Assembly: GCA_018257865.1 (NCBI GenBank)
Contig: JAEUBA010000018.1
Span: 62,001 to 126,000 of the forward strand
Direction: 5' to 3'
DNA from: Stereocaulon alpinum
Lineage: Eukaryota; Ascomycota; Lecanoromycetes; Lecanorales; Stereocaulaceae
Length of the DNA: 64,000 nucleotides
Shown here: piece by piece, positions 47,318 to 58,088 of the stretch
How the letters are laid out: every line of letters starts with the position of its first letter
Numbering within the stretch: position 1 is the stretch's first letter
Program-made: the position numbers and the translations under genes
Notes under the pieces: generated by a model
Database searches by the model: none
Told to the model about the DNA's origin: nothing
Seen by the model: the letters and a program-made list of their open reading frames with translations, nothing else

Positions 47318-48664
47318 CTACCCTTTCCCAAGCATAACGTTGAGCCACCTAGCGATCCTCGAAATGTCATACAAGGATTCATGGCCTACACTACCCAGAG
47401 TGGCTTCGAAATCGCTGATATCCTGAATATCCTTTCCTTTCAAAACCTTATCGAATCTCTCGGCCTCTGCTCTGGCAACCTCCGGGTCGGAGGATATGGA
47501 CATTTCTGTAGATGTGATAGTGCTAGAGCGGACTTTGAGATAAACACGAGCCTGTATCGATATAATCAGTCGAACTTTCACTCAGTGGTATCAGGAACGT
47601 ACCGAAGTGGGGAAGTCTACGGGTGAAGGGGGCCGTTCTCTAGCGTCTTCTTCGACAGGGTGACTCGATAGTATGAACTGTGGTGTTTGTCCAAAAAGCC
47701 ATTTAGAGGACTAAAAGTTGCATCAGACTGGCGGAACCTCATTAGTTCTGGCTTAACTAACTTTCATTTCCTCAATGCCATTCTGAATCTCAGTAATGCT
47801 CTCCATTTCCTGACCGACCCAGCCACTAGCCCATTCATTACCGCTGCTACTGATGGACTCGTCGTTTAGCTTTCCTTCGAGTACTATTGGATTTGCTCGT
47901 TCGCTGATACCATACATATTCGTGAATGTTTTGATGACCTGAGCTTGAAATCCATTGTTGTAAGACATGCTCGATATTTCAGGCTCATGATACACATTGC
48001 CGATCACTGACCGAACGCTTTCGACCCCTCTAGCCTTGATGAACTGTCTCGCGGGTGACTTCAAGTAATTAGATATTATGCGAAGATTCGCAGATGCAAG
48101 TAGGCAAGTGCCATGATGCAGCGCTCGCTGTCTCGTAATCTTATACGCAGATCCCGAAATTTTCAGGCTTGGACTGTTCCCATTTCCACGTTGGAACTTC
48201 GTTTGATGCATGTCTGTGGGGTCTGGCCAATCCTTCTCTTCCAGCATATGACCTTGATCAAGAACGATGTCATGTCGTTCGTTCACTCGAGCTCTCAAAT
48301 TAAGTTCCCTGATCGCCGCTGTGACCATTTTGGCATGCTTATCCCTAGTAAAATCCGCACTCGGGCAGATGACGCTGTAATTGACATTTCCTTCATCATG
48401 AAAGACAGTACCGCCGCCAGAACGTCTTCTGACCAATTGTACACGATCTTGTTGTACCAGGGGTAGGTTGACTTCCAACCACGGGTTCTGGTTCCTGCCT
48501 ATGACTACACAAGGTCTATTGACGTATAAAAAGAGGACAGTTGAATGGGGTGGTGACTTCTGCAGGAGGAAATGCTCGATTGACAGATTCAGGAAGGGAT
48601 CAAGACTGCGGGACACGTATATCTGGTACTTAGATGCTTCGGCCAAGGCTCTCCAAGCTTGCAT
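47318..48664 (-). CDS. Mitochondrial lipoate-protein ligase A-like protein
   Basis: A 414-residue enzyme of the LplA/AIM22 family that attaches lipoate (from lipoyl-AMP or as a lipoyl transferase) to E2 subunits and the glycine cleavage H protein in mitochondria. Exons are 48664-47762, 47710-47603 and 47551-47318 (introns 51 and 51 bp). The order of motifs is diagnostic: LNLSIEHFLLQ, RPCVVIGRNQNPWLEVNLP, VRRRSGGGTVFHDEGNVNYS (the RRxSGGGxVYHD core), LKISGSAYKITRQRALHHGT with the catalytic Lys, and, after splicing, KWLFGQTPQFILSSHP. The third exon carries the C-terminal domain, RVYLKVRSSTITSTEMSISS. The presequence MQAWRALAEASKYQIYV is short. The gene is divergent from chorismate synthase. Confidence 0.92.
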
Positions 48665-48991
48665 AATATCAGCAACAGATCGATTGAGCAGTAAATCATC
48701 TGAGTCCTACTCGACGGAATATTTTTCTGTACATCAGGCTCAACCGAGAGGGAGGTGTATAAAGCAATTGAATACCAGACAAGCTAGCGCCAGGGCGGCG
48801 TAAATTCCGCGCCGTCATCGCTGACACGAACATTTTCTCGAGTCTGCGATTGGCTTTAGACGATTGATTGGGCTCTTACCGAAGGATTACTACCCATTAG
48901 GCGGTGAGAGGGCCTTTAAATTGCTGCAAAACCGCGACTGTAACAGCTCTATTCCATTAACAAACCCAACAGCTTGTTCCGTTAGCCCTCC
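48665..48991. promoter_or_regulatory. Divergent promoter of lipoate ligase and chorismate synthase genes
   Basis: 327 bp separate the two start codons. It contains an inverted CCAAT box (ATTGG at 48849-48853) and TGAGTCC near 48703, one mismatch from the GCN4/CPC-1 site TGAGTCA that controls amino-acid biosynthesis genes in fungi. Site function is inferred from motif only. Confidence 0.4.
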
Positions 48992-50291
48992 ATGTCAACA
49001 TTCGGCAGTCAATTCAGAGTCACAACGTACGTTTCTACAACACCACATAGGCCCCCCACGATGGCTAACCAATTCTTACTCCAGCTACGGTGAAAGCCAC
49101 TGCTCCTCAGTAGGATGCATAGTAGACGGCTGCCCCCCGGGCATGGCCCTCACAGAAGCCGACATCCAACCCCAACTCACCCGGCGCCGCCCCGGCCAAA
49201 GCGCACTCACCACTCCTCGTGACGAGAAAGACAGAGTAATGATACAATCTGGAACCGAATTCGGTATCACGCTCGGCACACCAATAGGCCTCATGGTGAA
49301 AAATGAAGACCAGCGACCCAAAGATTATGGAGGCAGTACGATGGACATGTTTCCCAGGCCGAGTCATGCCGATTATACGTATCAGGAGAAGTATGGGGTG
49401 AGGGCTAGTAGTGGGGGAGGGAGGAGTAGTGCTCGGGAGACAATTGCGAGGGTTGCAGCGGGAACAATTGCGGAGAAATACCTTACTCTTGCGTATGGGG
49501 TTGAAATCGTTGCTTTTGTATCGTCGGTTGGAGGGGAGCACTTATTTCCACCTACGGCTACACATCCGTCTGCATCTACGAATCCGGTCTTTTTGGATAT
49601 GATTGACAAGATTACGAGGAATGATGTTGACGGTCATCTGCCCGTTCGGTGTCCGAATGAAGAGGCTTCGGCAAGAATGAAGAAATTGATTGAGGAGGTG
49701 AGGGATAGGAAGGATAGTATTGGAGGGACTGTTACGTGTGTGATACGCAATGTGCCAGTTGGTTTAGGCGAGCCCTGCTTCGACAAATTGGAGGCTAAGC
49801 TGGCACACGCCATGCTCAGTATCCCAGCAACGAAAAGCTTCGAAATAGGCTCTGGGTTTGGTGGATGCGAGATACCAGGTTCGATCCATAACGATGCATT
49901 CATTTCTTCGGTGCCGATCCCTCCATCGCAGTCAGGTGTAGAGGTATCGGCGCAGGTCAATGGTGCAACGAACGGGACTGCGTCACGGATACCTCGCCTT
50001 AAGACACGGACCAACAATTCTGGTGGTGTTCAAGGCGGCATTTCAAACGGTGCACACATCTACTTCCGTTGTGGTTTCAAACCCCCAGCGACTATTGGCC
50101 AAGCTCAAACTACCGTTGACTTTGGTGGAAATGAAGGCATACTGGAGGCGAAAGGACGTCATGATCCATGCGTTGTACCTCGAGCGGTGCCAATCGTGGA
50201 GGCTATGGCGGCCTTGGTTCTGATGGATGCGGCCATGATTCAGGAGAGTAGACAGGCCTCGAGGAGTCATTTACAAAAGAGGCTATCATGA
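48992..50291 (+). CDS. ARO2: Chorismate synthase
   Basis: Last step of the shikimate pathway: converts EPSP to chorismate with reduced FMN; fungal enzymes are bifunctional, with their own flavin reductase activity. 413 residues from exons 48992-49026 and 49085-50291. The 35-base first exon encodes MSTFGSQFRVTT, joined to YGESHCSSVGCIVDGCPPGM. The three family signatures are visible: GESHCSSVGCIVDG, RASSGGGRSSARETIARVAA and GRHDPCVVPRAVPIVEAMAA. The block KTRTNNSGGVQGGISNGAHI is also intact. A low-complexity insert of about 25 residues (GVEVSAQVNGATNGTASR) precedes it; comparable inserts occur in other ascomycete enzymes. The long open frame upstream of this ATG is not part of the protein. Confidence 0.96.
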
Positions 50292-50544
50292 TCTGGGGGT
50301 TTGTGACATTTAGTTTGCATAGCGGTGGCGTTTGCTACATAGAGATCATGATAGACTTACATTGGGCTCAACCCCATCTCCTATGTATAAAGGCTTTTAA
50401 TACCCTTCCATCCATCGCGCAAGTCTTCATCCCCTGCTACTAGAATAAGTAGCAGCCTTTGCAACTGACAAGGCGCATAGCAAGGACCTAAATTAACCTG
50501 ATCCAACATGAGTCAAAAGGACTGCACAGCGACCAGCCGTAGCG

Positions 50545-52716
50545 CTACGCCAATCCCAGCAGCGCGGCATTCTCTCCACTCAGGAAACTCTGCGCATTCG
50601 CAATCTGATCCTCCGCCTCCCCTAGCACATCATCAATATTCGCCGCGTGCATTCCCTCCCCACTCTGCATTAGTGCAGGCATAATGCCGTTATCGTCGTC
50701 AACCACATTCACAGGAGCTGTTTTAGGATCGGTCAAAGCATCAACGCGCCTCTGAAGCCTCACTATCATACTAGCTCGGGCAGTATCTGTTCTGGCGATC
50801 TCATCCACGTTCAGAAATTCAGATTGTAACGCTTCTCGGAGGGTTATTTGTCGCTTGATGGAAGGAGACTGGAGGCTTGGGTGCGAGGCGGTAAGGATCA
50901 TGATGACGATGATTTCGAGAGATATATCTGAACTGGTCTGTTCGTTCGCTTCGTCGATGAAAGAACGGAGTACTGCTTGAGCTCCTAGTATGCGTAGAGT
51001 GTCCAAGAGCTGACGGTGCGTATATGAGGGAGGTGACATCGTATTCGAAGAAGCAGAAGTAGCGCTCCACAAAGTCAAAGATTGGATAGTGTGCCGTAGA
51101 GCAGCGAGCAAGCCTCCGCCCGGCGTTGTAGACCATGACGAGAGTTCAGTAAGGGCTGTTGTTCCTTGACGGTCCTGTGTGTAAGGATTCAGTACTGTGA
51201 GTAAAGGGGTGATGTCGGGTCTCGAGGCGTGTAGCTTTTGCACATGGTTGAGCGACTCTGCCAAGGGTTTTGCGACGACTGAGAGGACGGCGCTATGGAT
51301 TGCCGAAGAGTCATGGGACATCGAGGGAGGCTTGAGAAGGGCTTGGAGTGCTAGTAGAATTGTATCAATATTCTTGGACTCATCATTGATTTCCCATAGG
51401 CAATGTGTAAACCAAGTGAGCCCAGCTATCAGTGAAGGCAGCAGAAACGGCTCGAGGAGATATTCAAATCCGCCTCTTAAGGTGTCCATTGTCAGAACAC
51501 TAGCCTGACAAGCTTTGACGCTCTGATCAAAGAGCGTCGCGACTAGAAGGTGGAATTCCTTGGGCTTGCACATTGACATCAGTTCATCACTGATGCCTTC
51601 GGTTACGAAGAGGCCTTTGATCCAAGCACCAAGTAGTTGGTTTTCGTGTTCTGTCAAGTCGTCCATGGACTTGCTAACAGGATTGTCTCTGAGATATCTG
51701 CATACAAATGAGTCTGGACTCTCTATGCCTAAGTCGTCACGATGTAGCCTAAATCGATGTTGGATGATCACGATGAAGAGTAGTATGCTGCCGAATTCGT
51801 CATATACGGGCTGATATTCGTTCTGGTCTTCATGATCTTGCCAATTGTCTACAATGTTGCAAAGCGGCTGTAGGAGGTTATCTGGGCGAGTGAAGAGCAT
51901 GATTACATCAAGCGTCGCCGATTTCCGGCACAATGCATTGCAGACATTCTTCAATGTCATGGTATCGTTGTTGGCACAGAGAGTATGCAATATCTCGATT
52001 ATTGCACCAGCTATCTCTCCAGCGTTGCCTTCCATATTTTCCAACTCAGCGATATACTCTTCGATCTTCGCCGGGTTGGATGTACATTGGCGCACAAGCT
52101 CATCCTTGAGGTACTTGCCTGAAGCCGGCAAGCTTTGCATTGGAACATCACCCAAGATTTCTTCAATGCTCCGCTCGGGTATCAATTGATGCAATGCACA
52201 CGCGAAAAGAAAGTCCTGACGGGCCTCTGACAGCAGGCTATTCTTCCCCAAGGGATCGAACATCGAGTTTAAAGAAGGAAACACTGAAGGATCTACTCGA
52301 AGCAGAGCTTGCCGTATCAAATATTCGACTGTCGAATCAGGCATCAGAGTCGCATAATTATTCCCAATAAAGACAGGCAGCTTGTTGACAAGGAAAGATC
52401 TTAAGATGTTAATAATTCTTGTGGACTCATTCCGGTACATCGCATTGGCGAGCACATCAAAGGATGCGAGCACCAAACCTCCAACGAGATTATGCATATC
52501 GTCTTTATATCGGGCGTTAAGAAATTCAATCACTGCTGCGTCTTCGAAACAAGGTCTGTCATGTAGCATTGAGTTCAGGTAGACATAGAGTCCGGCTCTA
52601 GTTGATACTGGAGGGTTGTCGAGTACATTGTCTTGGAAGGACAAAGCACCTAGACCGGCATCGTCCAACATGCCTAGCGATTGTTCCCATTCTTGAATTG
52701 CTGTCTGAGAATCCAT
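50545..52716 (-). CDS. MED5: Mediator complex subunit 5 (Nut1), short N-terminus
   Basis: A single-exon, 723-residue Mediator tail-module subunit. Recognised from blocks typical of fungal Med5: YVYLNSMLHDRP, LVLASFDVLANAMYRNES, LGDVPMQSLPASGKYLKDEL, LENMEGNAGEIAGAIIEIL, NEYQPVYDEFGSILLFIVII, SPDSFVCRYL, FEYLLEPFLLPSLIAGLTWF and the Asp/Asn-rich end with MQSGEGMHAANIDDVLGEAE. Other Pezizomycotina Med5 proteins are near 1000 residues; the region before YVYLNSML, about 250 residues there, is only ~45 here. Upstream sequence has no open frame resembling the missing part, and a divergent gene begins 170 bp away. Either the N-terminus is truly short or upstream exons were missed. Confidence 0.85.
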   Translation of the reverse strand: MDSQTAIQEWEQSLGMLDDAGLGALSFQDNVLDNPPVSTRAGLYVYLNSMLHDRPCFEDAAVIEFLNARYKDDMHNLVGGLVLASFDVLANAMYRNESTRIINILRSFLVNKLPVFIGNNYATLMPDSTVEYLIRQALLRVDPSVFPSLNSMFDPLGKNSLLSEARQDFLFACALHQLIPERSIEEILGDVPMQSLPASGKYLKDELVRQCTSNPAKIEEYIAELENMEGNAGEIAGAIIEILHTLCANNDTMTLKNVCNALCRKSATLDVIMLFTRPDNLLQPLCNIVDNWQDHEDQNEYQPVYDEFGSILLFIVIIQHRFRLHRDDLGIESPDSFVCRYLRDNPVSKSMDDLTEHENQLLGAWIKGLFVTEGISDELMSMCKPKEFHLLVATLFDQSVKACQASVLTMDTLRGGFEYLLEPFLLPSLIAGLTWFTHCLWEINDESKNIDTILLALQALLKPPSMSHDSSAIHSAVLSVVAKPLAESLNHVQKLHASRPDITPLLTVLNPYTQDRQGTTALTELSSWSTTPGGGLLAALRHTIQSLTLWSATSASSNTMSPPSYTHRQLLDTLRILGAQAVLRSFIDEANEQTSSDISLEIIVIMILTASHPSLQSPSIKRQITLREALQSEFLNVDEIARTDTARASMIVRLQRRVDALTDPKTAPVNVVDDDNGIMPALMQSGEGMHAANIDDVLGEAEDQIANAQSFLSGENAALLGLA

Positions 52717-52886
52717 GTTTTGTAGAATGTGAAGAATGTATGGTAATCATACACAAGGTTAGCTTAGGAGTCGGAGAAAGCCTTTAGCACTAGCATCCAC
52801 TAGCGGCAACGATGGGTATATCCCACTTCCACCTCATAAGAGGTGTTGCAGAAATACATCCATTGATTACAGGACTTTGCACAGCC

Positions 52887-53852
52887 ATGGAAGTAAGCTA
52901 CACTTTGACCATGGACCTGTTATGTATCACTGCTGAACCCGTGTAGCGTCCCAACCACTCCCACCCCACTCTAAGCCCATTAACCACATACCCCACCTCC
53001 CCTTCAGCCTCAACGTCCTACCTTTACCCGTCAACCTCAATCCCGACGACGCCCTCAATTCTGTCCCGCAGCTCCTCGCAATCGCGTCTCCGACCCTCAA
53101 TCTCCACCCCACAAGCAATTCCCAACTCGAAGTCCTCGTCCGCACTCCACAAATCCCAGAACGACAAAAGAAAACGCCGCTCAATCCGCAACAAGAACGA
53201 AAGCGAAGACGACTGGCTTACACGCACAGCATCAACGCTCACACTCACTCGACTAGAGGAGAAAGGGCAAAGCTGGCTAGCGGCTAGGAATTCGAGCACG
53301 AGTCTAACGGGTGGCGAAGGAGGTGACGACGAATACGACCCCTACTTGCCAGAATGGAACAAGAGTCAGGTACACTCGCAGATGCCCTCGCAAAGGGGTT
53401 CGAGATCAAGGTTGCAGTCAAGAAGGGGAAGTATGGGTGGTGTCCCTGAGATGAACGAAGAGGAGGTGGTGGTTCCGGATTTCGTTGATGTAGACGAAGA
53501 GGATGAGGAAGAGGATGGGGAGGAGGTTGATGAGGGGGAGATGAAGAAGGTGGTCATGGGGCGGGTTGGAGGGTGGGTTGATTGGGCTGTTGGGTGGATG
53601 GACTTCAGAGGGGATGGAGAGGAAGGCGAGGGTGATGAAGATGGAGACGAGATCAGAGAGGCTGAAAATAAAGGTGGACCGGACCCGGTGGAGTTGCAGA
53701 AACGTCTACGGAAAAAGAAGAAGAGGGATGAAGAATTAGAGAGTGTGGGGAGTGAGAAAGGTTCGGTGAAATCGCCGCCCGAGGATGGACAGGCGGGAAC
53801 TTGGAGCGATGCAAAATGGTTGCTTGATGTGGTTACGAAGGTAGCCATCTAA
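52887..53852 (+). CDS. DUF3984-type conserved fungal protein
   Basis: A 303-residue protein from a two-codon first exon (52887-52892, Met-Glu) and exon 52947-53852. The 54-bp intron has donor GTAAGC and acceptor TAG. The layout matches fungal DUF3984 proteins: a Ser/Thr/Pro-rich start ending IPTTPSILSRSSSQSRLRPS, then DWLTRTASTLTLTRLEEKGQ, a Glu/Asp-rich stretch, VGGWVDWAVGWMDF, a charged KKKKRDEELE segment, and the closing TWSDAKWLLDVVTKVAI. It is probably intrinsically disordered. The function of the family is unknown. It is divergent from MED5. Confidence 0.85.
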
Positions 53853-53965
53853 TGGTGTCAGATGAAGCGCTAGTAATCAGGCAGCTTAAAAGTATATCAT
53901 GATAGTCGACATCAGAGAGCGTTTCGGACATTTCCCCGAAGGCCAAAAACTAATCAATTCCATCG

Positions 53966-56612
53966 CTACCCAAACCGGACTCCCTGGTTCATGTCCCACT
54001 GCCCTCCTCTTATTTTGGCACTTGGATACGCAGGGTTGTGCACGTCCCCGCTCCCTTGCTGAGCTAGAGCACCACCAAACTTGATACCCATCTCTGGATT
54101 CCACATGCCCGGCGTCGGAGCAGCCGGTGGTGGTGGCTGCACAGCAGCTCTAGTCGGGGTCGGAGCAGTCAAAGGCTCGCTCGAAGGGGCTTTAGTGCTG
54201 TACTGTGAGCGTAGGGTCTCCCGCTGCTTTTGATCCTGGAGGGAGGTCACCTGGGATAGGTTAAGCGCCGACATTGCATTAGAAAGATCACTCTCTAATT
54301 GTCCAGCCTCGGCACGACGCTGGTATGCAAAGTTTTTACATCCGTCTCGGAAGCGTGTTACAATATTTGCTAGGTCATTGTAGAATTTTCTCCCAGTATT
54401 AAGGTTGTTGACGATTTCTTTGTATTTAAGGTAGGCATTTTCAAGCCTCTGCAAGGCTTGCTCGCGGTCTCGTGTGGACGAGTCGCCTTTCCTTGCGTTT
54501 GCAAAGGCCGTATTTGCTTCCTTCAGCTGAGCTGAAAGCTGATCTTGCTCTTCATTTTCCACTGTAATCAATTTTCGATCTTCGTCGTATCTCTCCAGTC
54601 GCTCTTCAAACAAAGTCTCAAAGTTTGCGGGCTCTATCTTCTGCATCGGCATGTCTCGCTCGAGACGAGCTGTCTCTGCTAGGATCACTTCGTCTGCAAG
54701 TACATCAGTACATTGCATGTTCACAAGGATTGAGCACTTACTTATATCGTCCCGCTTCGCCTTGTCACGCACCTTCTCTATCTGTCTCTTGCGTCTGCCC
54801 TCAAGCCGGCTAACCTCATTCAACATATTCCTCAGATTGTGCGCAGCTCGTTCAACGTTCGAAGTCATTGTTGCTCGTCGGCTACTTGGCACGAATTCTT
54901 CAAGATCTCGGTCACTACCAGAGAGCACTTGCAGGACTTTCTCGCAATCCTTAAGCTTGGCTTTAACAAGGTCATCGCTGCTCGATGCTGATTTCAAGTA
55001 TCCGTCAATTTCCGTAACTTGCGCGTACAGCTTTTCGGCGGCCTGCTGTGATGGTTGCCGATTCCACCGATCAGTACCATGCTTGAGCTTGGCACGATCA
55101 TCTTCTGCTGCCTCAGACCTAAGTAGATCGACACCCTCTTGGTATATAGCCACATCACTCGCCTTGAGCTTGCTGGTTTCATGCATTGAACGCCGTAGAC
55201 GGTGCAGACCATCTTGCTGACGAATTTCTTCTGCATGCGAGATCAGGGATGGTGGTAGTCCCAGTGGCTTCTCCAATGCTTGAAGTGAGCCGGGCAGATT
55301 CAAAAATTGTAGAAGACTAATCCAACGTTAGCTATGCCAGTCACCCAGTCTTGTCAATTCGTCTTACTCTCGCATCTTGTTTGATAAAGCCTCCAGCTCA
55401 TCAATGATATTGACATTGACTAGTCTGTTCTTACGCTCTTCGTATATGCTTGCGGCGATATGGACAGCATATGGCACCAGCTTAGCGAATAACGGTTGAC
55501 CAAATTGGCCGCCCTCACCAAGCGTTGAAGCTGGATCCGAGATCTCTTGCGGTACTCTTGCAGTAGCCATTCCGGCTCGATCGAGCGTCCTCAATTCTGA
55601 TTTCGGTGGCACGGGCATTAGATAGATTATATCATTGTCTTTCTCCGCTCTTTTCAGATCTTCTGACACCCTAGCTTTAAGTCCATTGAGTTCTCCAAGT
55701 ACCGTTTTGTTAAGGTATCTGGACTCTTTCAATCCCTCATTCACGCAAACCATACTATCCCTAAGGCGTGCAACTTCCTCCCCATAGTTTTGCTTGTCCA
55801 GGCAATCCCGAGATGCTCGATACTGCGCTGCCGCAGCGAAATGATGGTGCTTCGCGGTCATATGGTGGATCCACTGTGTACTTATTGTATCCGATTTGGT
55901 TCCATATTCCGCAGCCTGATCGTAGAAATCAGACACCTTCGCAGCCAATCTCGCAATGATGCCATCTTTCATTCCGTCTTTGACAGCTTTAGACCAGAAA
56001 CACTCCTGAGCCTGAGCCAGCAATAGCTGCTGAATGCTCTCCAACGTCATTGTATCCATGTCCTCTGGTGGTGCGGATCGCATATCGGGGATGATCTCTT
56101 CCTTCATATGTGAGATGACTCCTGCGGCCTGACAGAAGTAGTTGCATGCTGATTTAAGTCCTTCGCTCGTACTTCGATTCAGGGATACGGCGAGTTGAGA
56201 GTAGAGAGCAGCAAGGTTGAAGAGGACGTTGGCAAGCTCGAAGCGGAGGTTATTCTGGGATACTGGTGTCTGGGTGTTATACCCAAGTGCAGGGTACCAT
56301 GTGAAGTCGACGCCGATGTCAATAGGAAACTTCCCCCCAATCCAAACAAGTTGCGCGGCATAAGCTGTCAGCTTCCGGATGCCGCTGACATGAGGTTCGA
56401 GGAAATTGACTGCATCAGCACGCAATTTGTCTATAGCTGCAAGGTCCGTTACGAACATATCCGGGTGTTGATCATATTGGCTGGAGATATATTGCCGTAT
56501 CGCAGCAGACAACGAGACCGTGTGAGTTCTTCGAAAAGGGAGGAATAAGATGTTGCTGAATACGTTTGTTAGCCACAATCACTCCAAGGCAAAGGTAAAC
56601 TTACGACGCCAT
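53966..56612 (-). CDS. palA: pH-signalling scaffold PalA/Rim20 (BRO1 domain)
   Basis: An 832-residue ALIX-like protein that binds ESCRT-III (Vps32/Snf7) at endosomes and the YPX[L/I] motifs of PacC/Rim101, presenting it for cleavage by PalB at alkaline pH. Exons are 56612-56605 (8 bases), 56555-55368, 55316-54742 and 54693-53966. The tiny first exon joins as MASNILFLPFRRTHTVSLS. The BRO1 domain (~residues 3-370) contains QHPDMFVTDLAAIDKLR, GVDFTWYPALGYNT and FELANVLFNLAALYSQLA. The V-domain follows (LPGSLQALEKPLGLPPSLIS, RDMPMQKIEPANFETLFEER). The C-terminus is Pro-rich and ends with two similar motifs, WNPEMGIKFG and WDMNQGVRFG. The third intron (48 bp) is open in frame; removing it restores the family spacing at DDINEVILAE. 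Confidence 0.94.
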
Positions 56613-56872
56613 TTTTGCAGGTATGGCGAAAGCTCTAAATTCGTCTATGCATCGAAGAAGTCGTCGGGGCGTTCGTTGTCTGCTTTGGCGGGGCAGTGAC
56701 GTTAGCTTGGCGTTGTCGACACGCTAGGTAGTTTCGGCCTGCGTAGTAAGGTATGTAGTACTAGGATCACAGTAATAGTAAGGTACTATCTCTAGCCTCT
56801 AAGCATGCTTAGATAGGAGAATTCCCCTGTCAACTGGCTCAACTGGCCACACCCCTCAACTGGCCAGCTTGT

Positions 56873-56940
56873 GAGGCTGAGCCCCGGAGCTACTGATTTT
56901 TGTTTCTCCGGGGTCCAGCTCCGGTCGCCTCTAGGGGTAT
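56873..56940. repeat. Hairpin-forming GC-rich element
   Basis: GAGGCTGAGCCCCGGAG is followed, after a T-rich spacer, by CTCCGGGGTCCAGCTCCGGT and CGCCTCTAGGGGT, so GAGGC...CCCCGGA pairs with TCCGGGG...GCCTC, with a bulge. It shares the CTAGGGGT core with the inverted repeats near 11.3 kb and 40.4 kb. Upstream of it TCAACTGGCCA/TCAACTGGC recurs three times (56828-56868). Perhaps a small transposon relic. Confidence 0.4.
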
Positions 56941-57677
56941 AATTATCAACGACCATAAGTTGTGAAGTAGACACGTAACGACTAGATATCTGGCATAGAA
57001 AGTTTAGATGATAATAGATACTATGATTCTATACGTGATTAATAACAATAAACCCGCTGGGTATGGAGTTAGAACCCAAGTAATAACACCAAGACTAGTT
57101 TTAGGAGCTCAGCCCTATGGTTGGCCAATCGAGGTGTGGGGAATTCTTCTACGCCAAGAAGCTCGGCGCTTAGTAAGACCATTCAGAGATCAAATTTCAA
57201 TACACCTTTGCTAATTACGACAGCAACACCACGTCAAACAACATATTTAAATCGCAAATTCTTGGCGAAGTTGACACTGGTCATAGGTGTGCTGCTGGTG
57301 CTCGGGGTAAATCTCTTAGGAGTCATGGTGTAAGGGCTGCTGTGCAAAGCGGGGCTTTTCAGACAACGGAGAGTCTGATCTGCTTAGGCAACGACCCTGG
57401 AAACACAGTGGAGATCTGTGGGAATACACATGATTTCCAGGGACTGACATAGGGACACGATGTTACTCCTTAACGTAACAGTAACGGAATGTTACCTGTC
57501 AGAGTAACAGTTTCCTATGTAATTTATAATTCTTAGCACATCAAGTTGTATTTATTACTGCAGCAGTATGTAGTTCGGTGGACAGTTGTAATTTAACGAG
57601 GTAGATACAATGAATGGAACCCAAAATTTCCCTGTAAGATAAGGTACTGAATTACTTGGCTTGGGCGATTACGAAAG

Positions 57678-58077
57678 CATCACCTGCCTCCAACACGTGA
57701 AAACAGCTTTTCTTCACTTCGTCCTCTTTGAAAATTTCTTCCTTTCTACATATCCCCCACTCTGAGTCTCGTAACCATCACCTGCCTTCAACACGTGAAA
57801 ACAGCTTTTCTTCACTTCGCCCTTTTTGAAAATTTCTTCCTTTCTACATATCCCCCACTCTGAGCCTCGTAACCATCACCTGCCTCCAACACTTGACAAT
57901 AGCTTACCACCACATCGTCGACGCTCTCATCAAACTCCTCCCGTTCTACATATCCCCCACTCTGAGTCTCACATTCATAACTTGCCTTCAACACTTAACA
58001 ATAGCTTTTCACCACATCGTCGACGCTCTTATTAAACTTCTTCCTTTCTATAAATCCCCTACTCTGAGCCTCACAAT
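57678..58077. repeat. Four-unit minisatellite, 98-102 bp per unit
   Basis: Units begin at 57678, 57776, 57874 and 57976 (lengths 98, 98, 102, 102). Each contains CATCACCTGCC or a close variant, CAACAC, CTACATATCCCCCACTCTGA and a GAG-CTC-AC end. The first two units are nearly identical to each other and share AACAGCTTTTCTTCACTTCG; the last two share ACATCGTCGACGCTCT in its place, so there are two subtypes in blocks. The array ends 11 bp before the start codon of the next gene. Confidence 0.92.
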
Positions 58078-58088
58078 CATTAAAGACT

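Larger units (their letters stand above)
56613..58088. other. Intergenic, 1.5 kb, hairpin and minisatellite
   Basis: It begins with the promoter of the PalA gene, then a GC-rich hairpin (about 56875-56940), an AT-rich stretch around 57440-57660 without genes, and a four-unit minisatellite (57678-58077) running almost to the start codon of the protease-like gene. Confidence 0.6.

Noticed and set aside
53366..53848. 160-codon minus-strand open frame, Ser/Pro-rich
   Set aside because: Exact antisense of the acidic stretch of the DUF3984 gene; GAA/GAT runs read backwards give Ser-rich frames without stops.
57678..58077. CRISPR-like array of repeats
   Set aside because: Units are contiguous 98-102 bp tandem copies without unique spacers, and the genome is eukaryotic.
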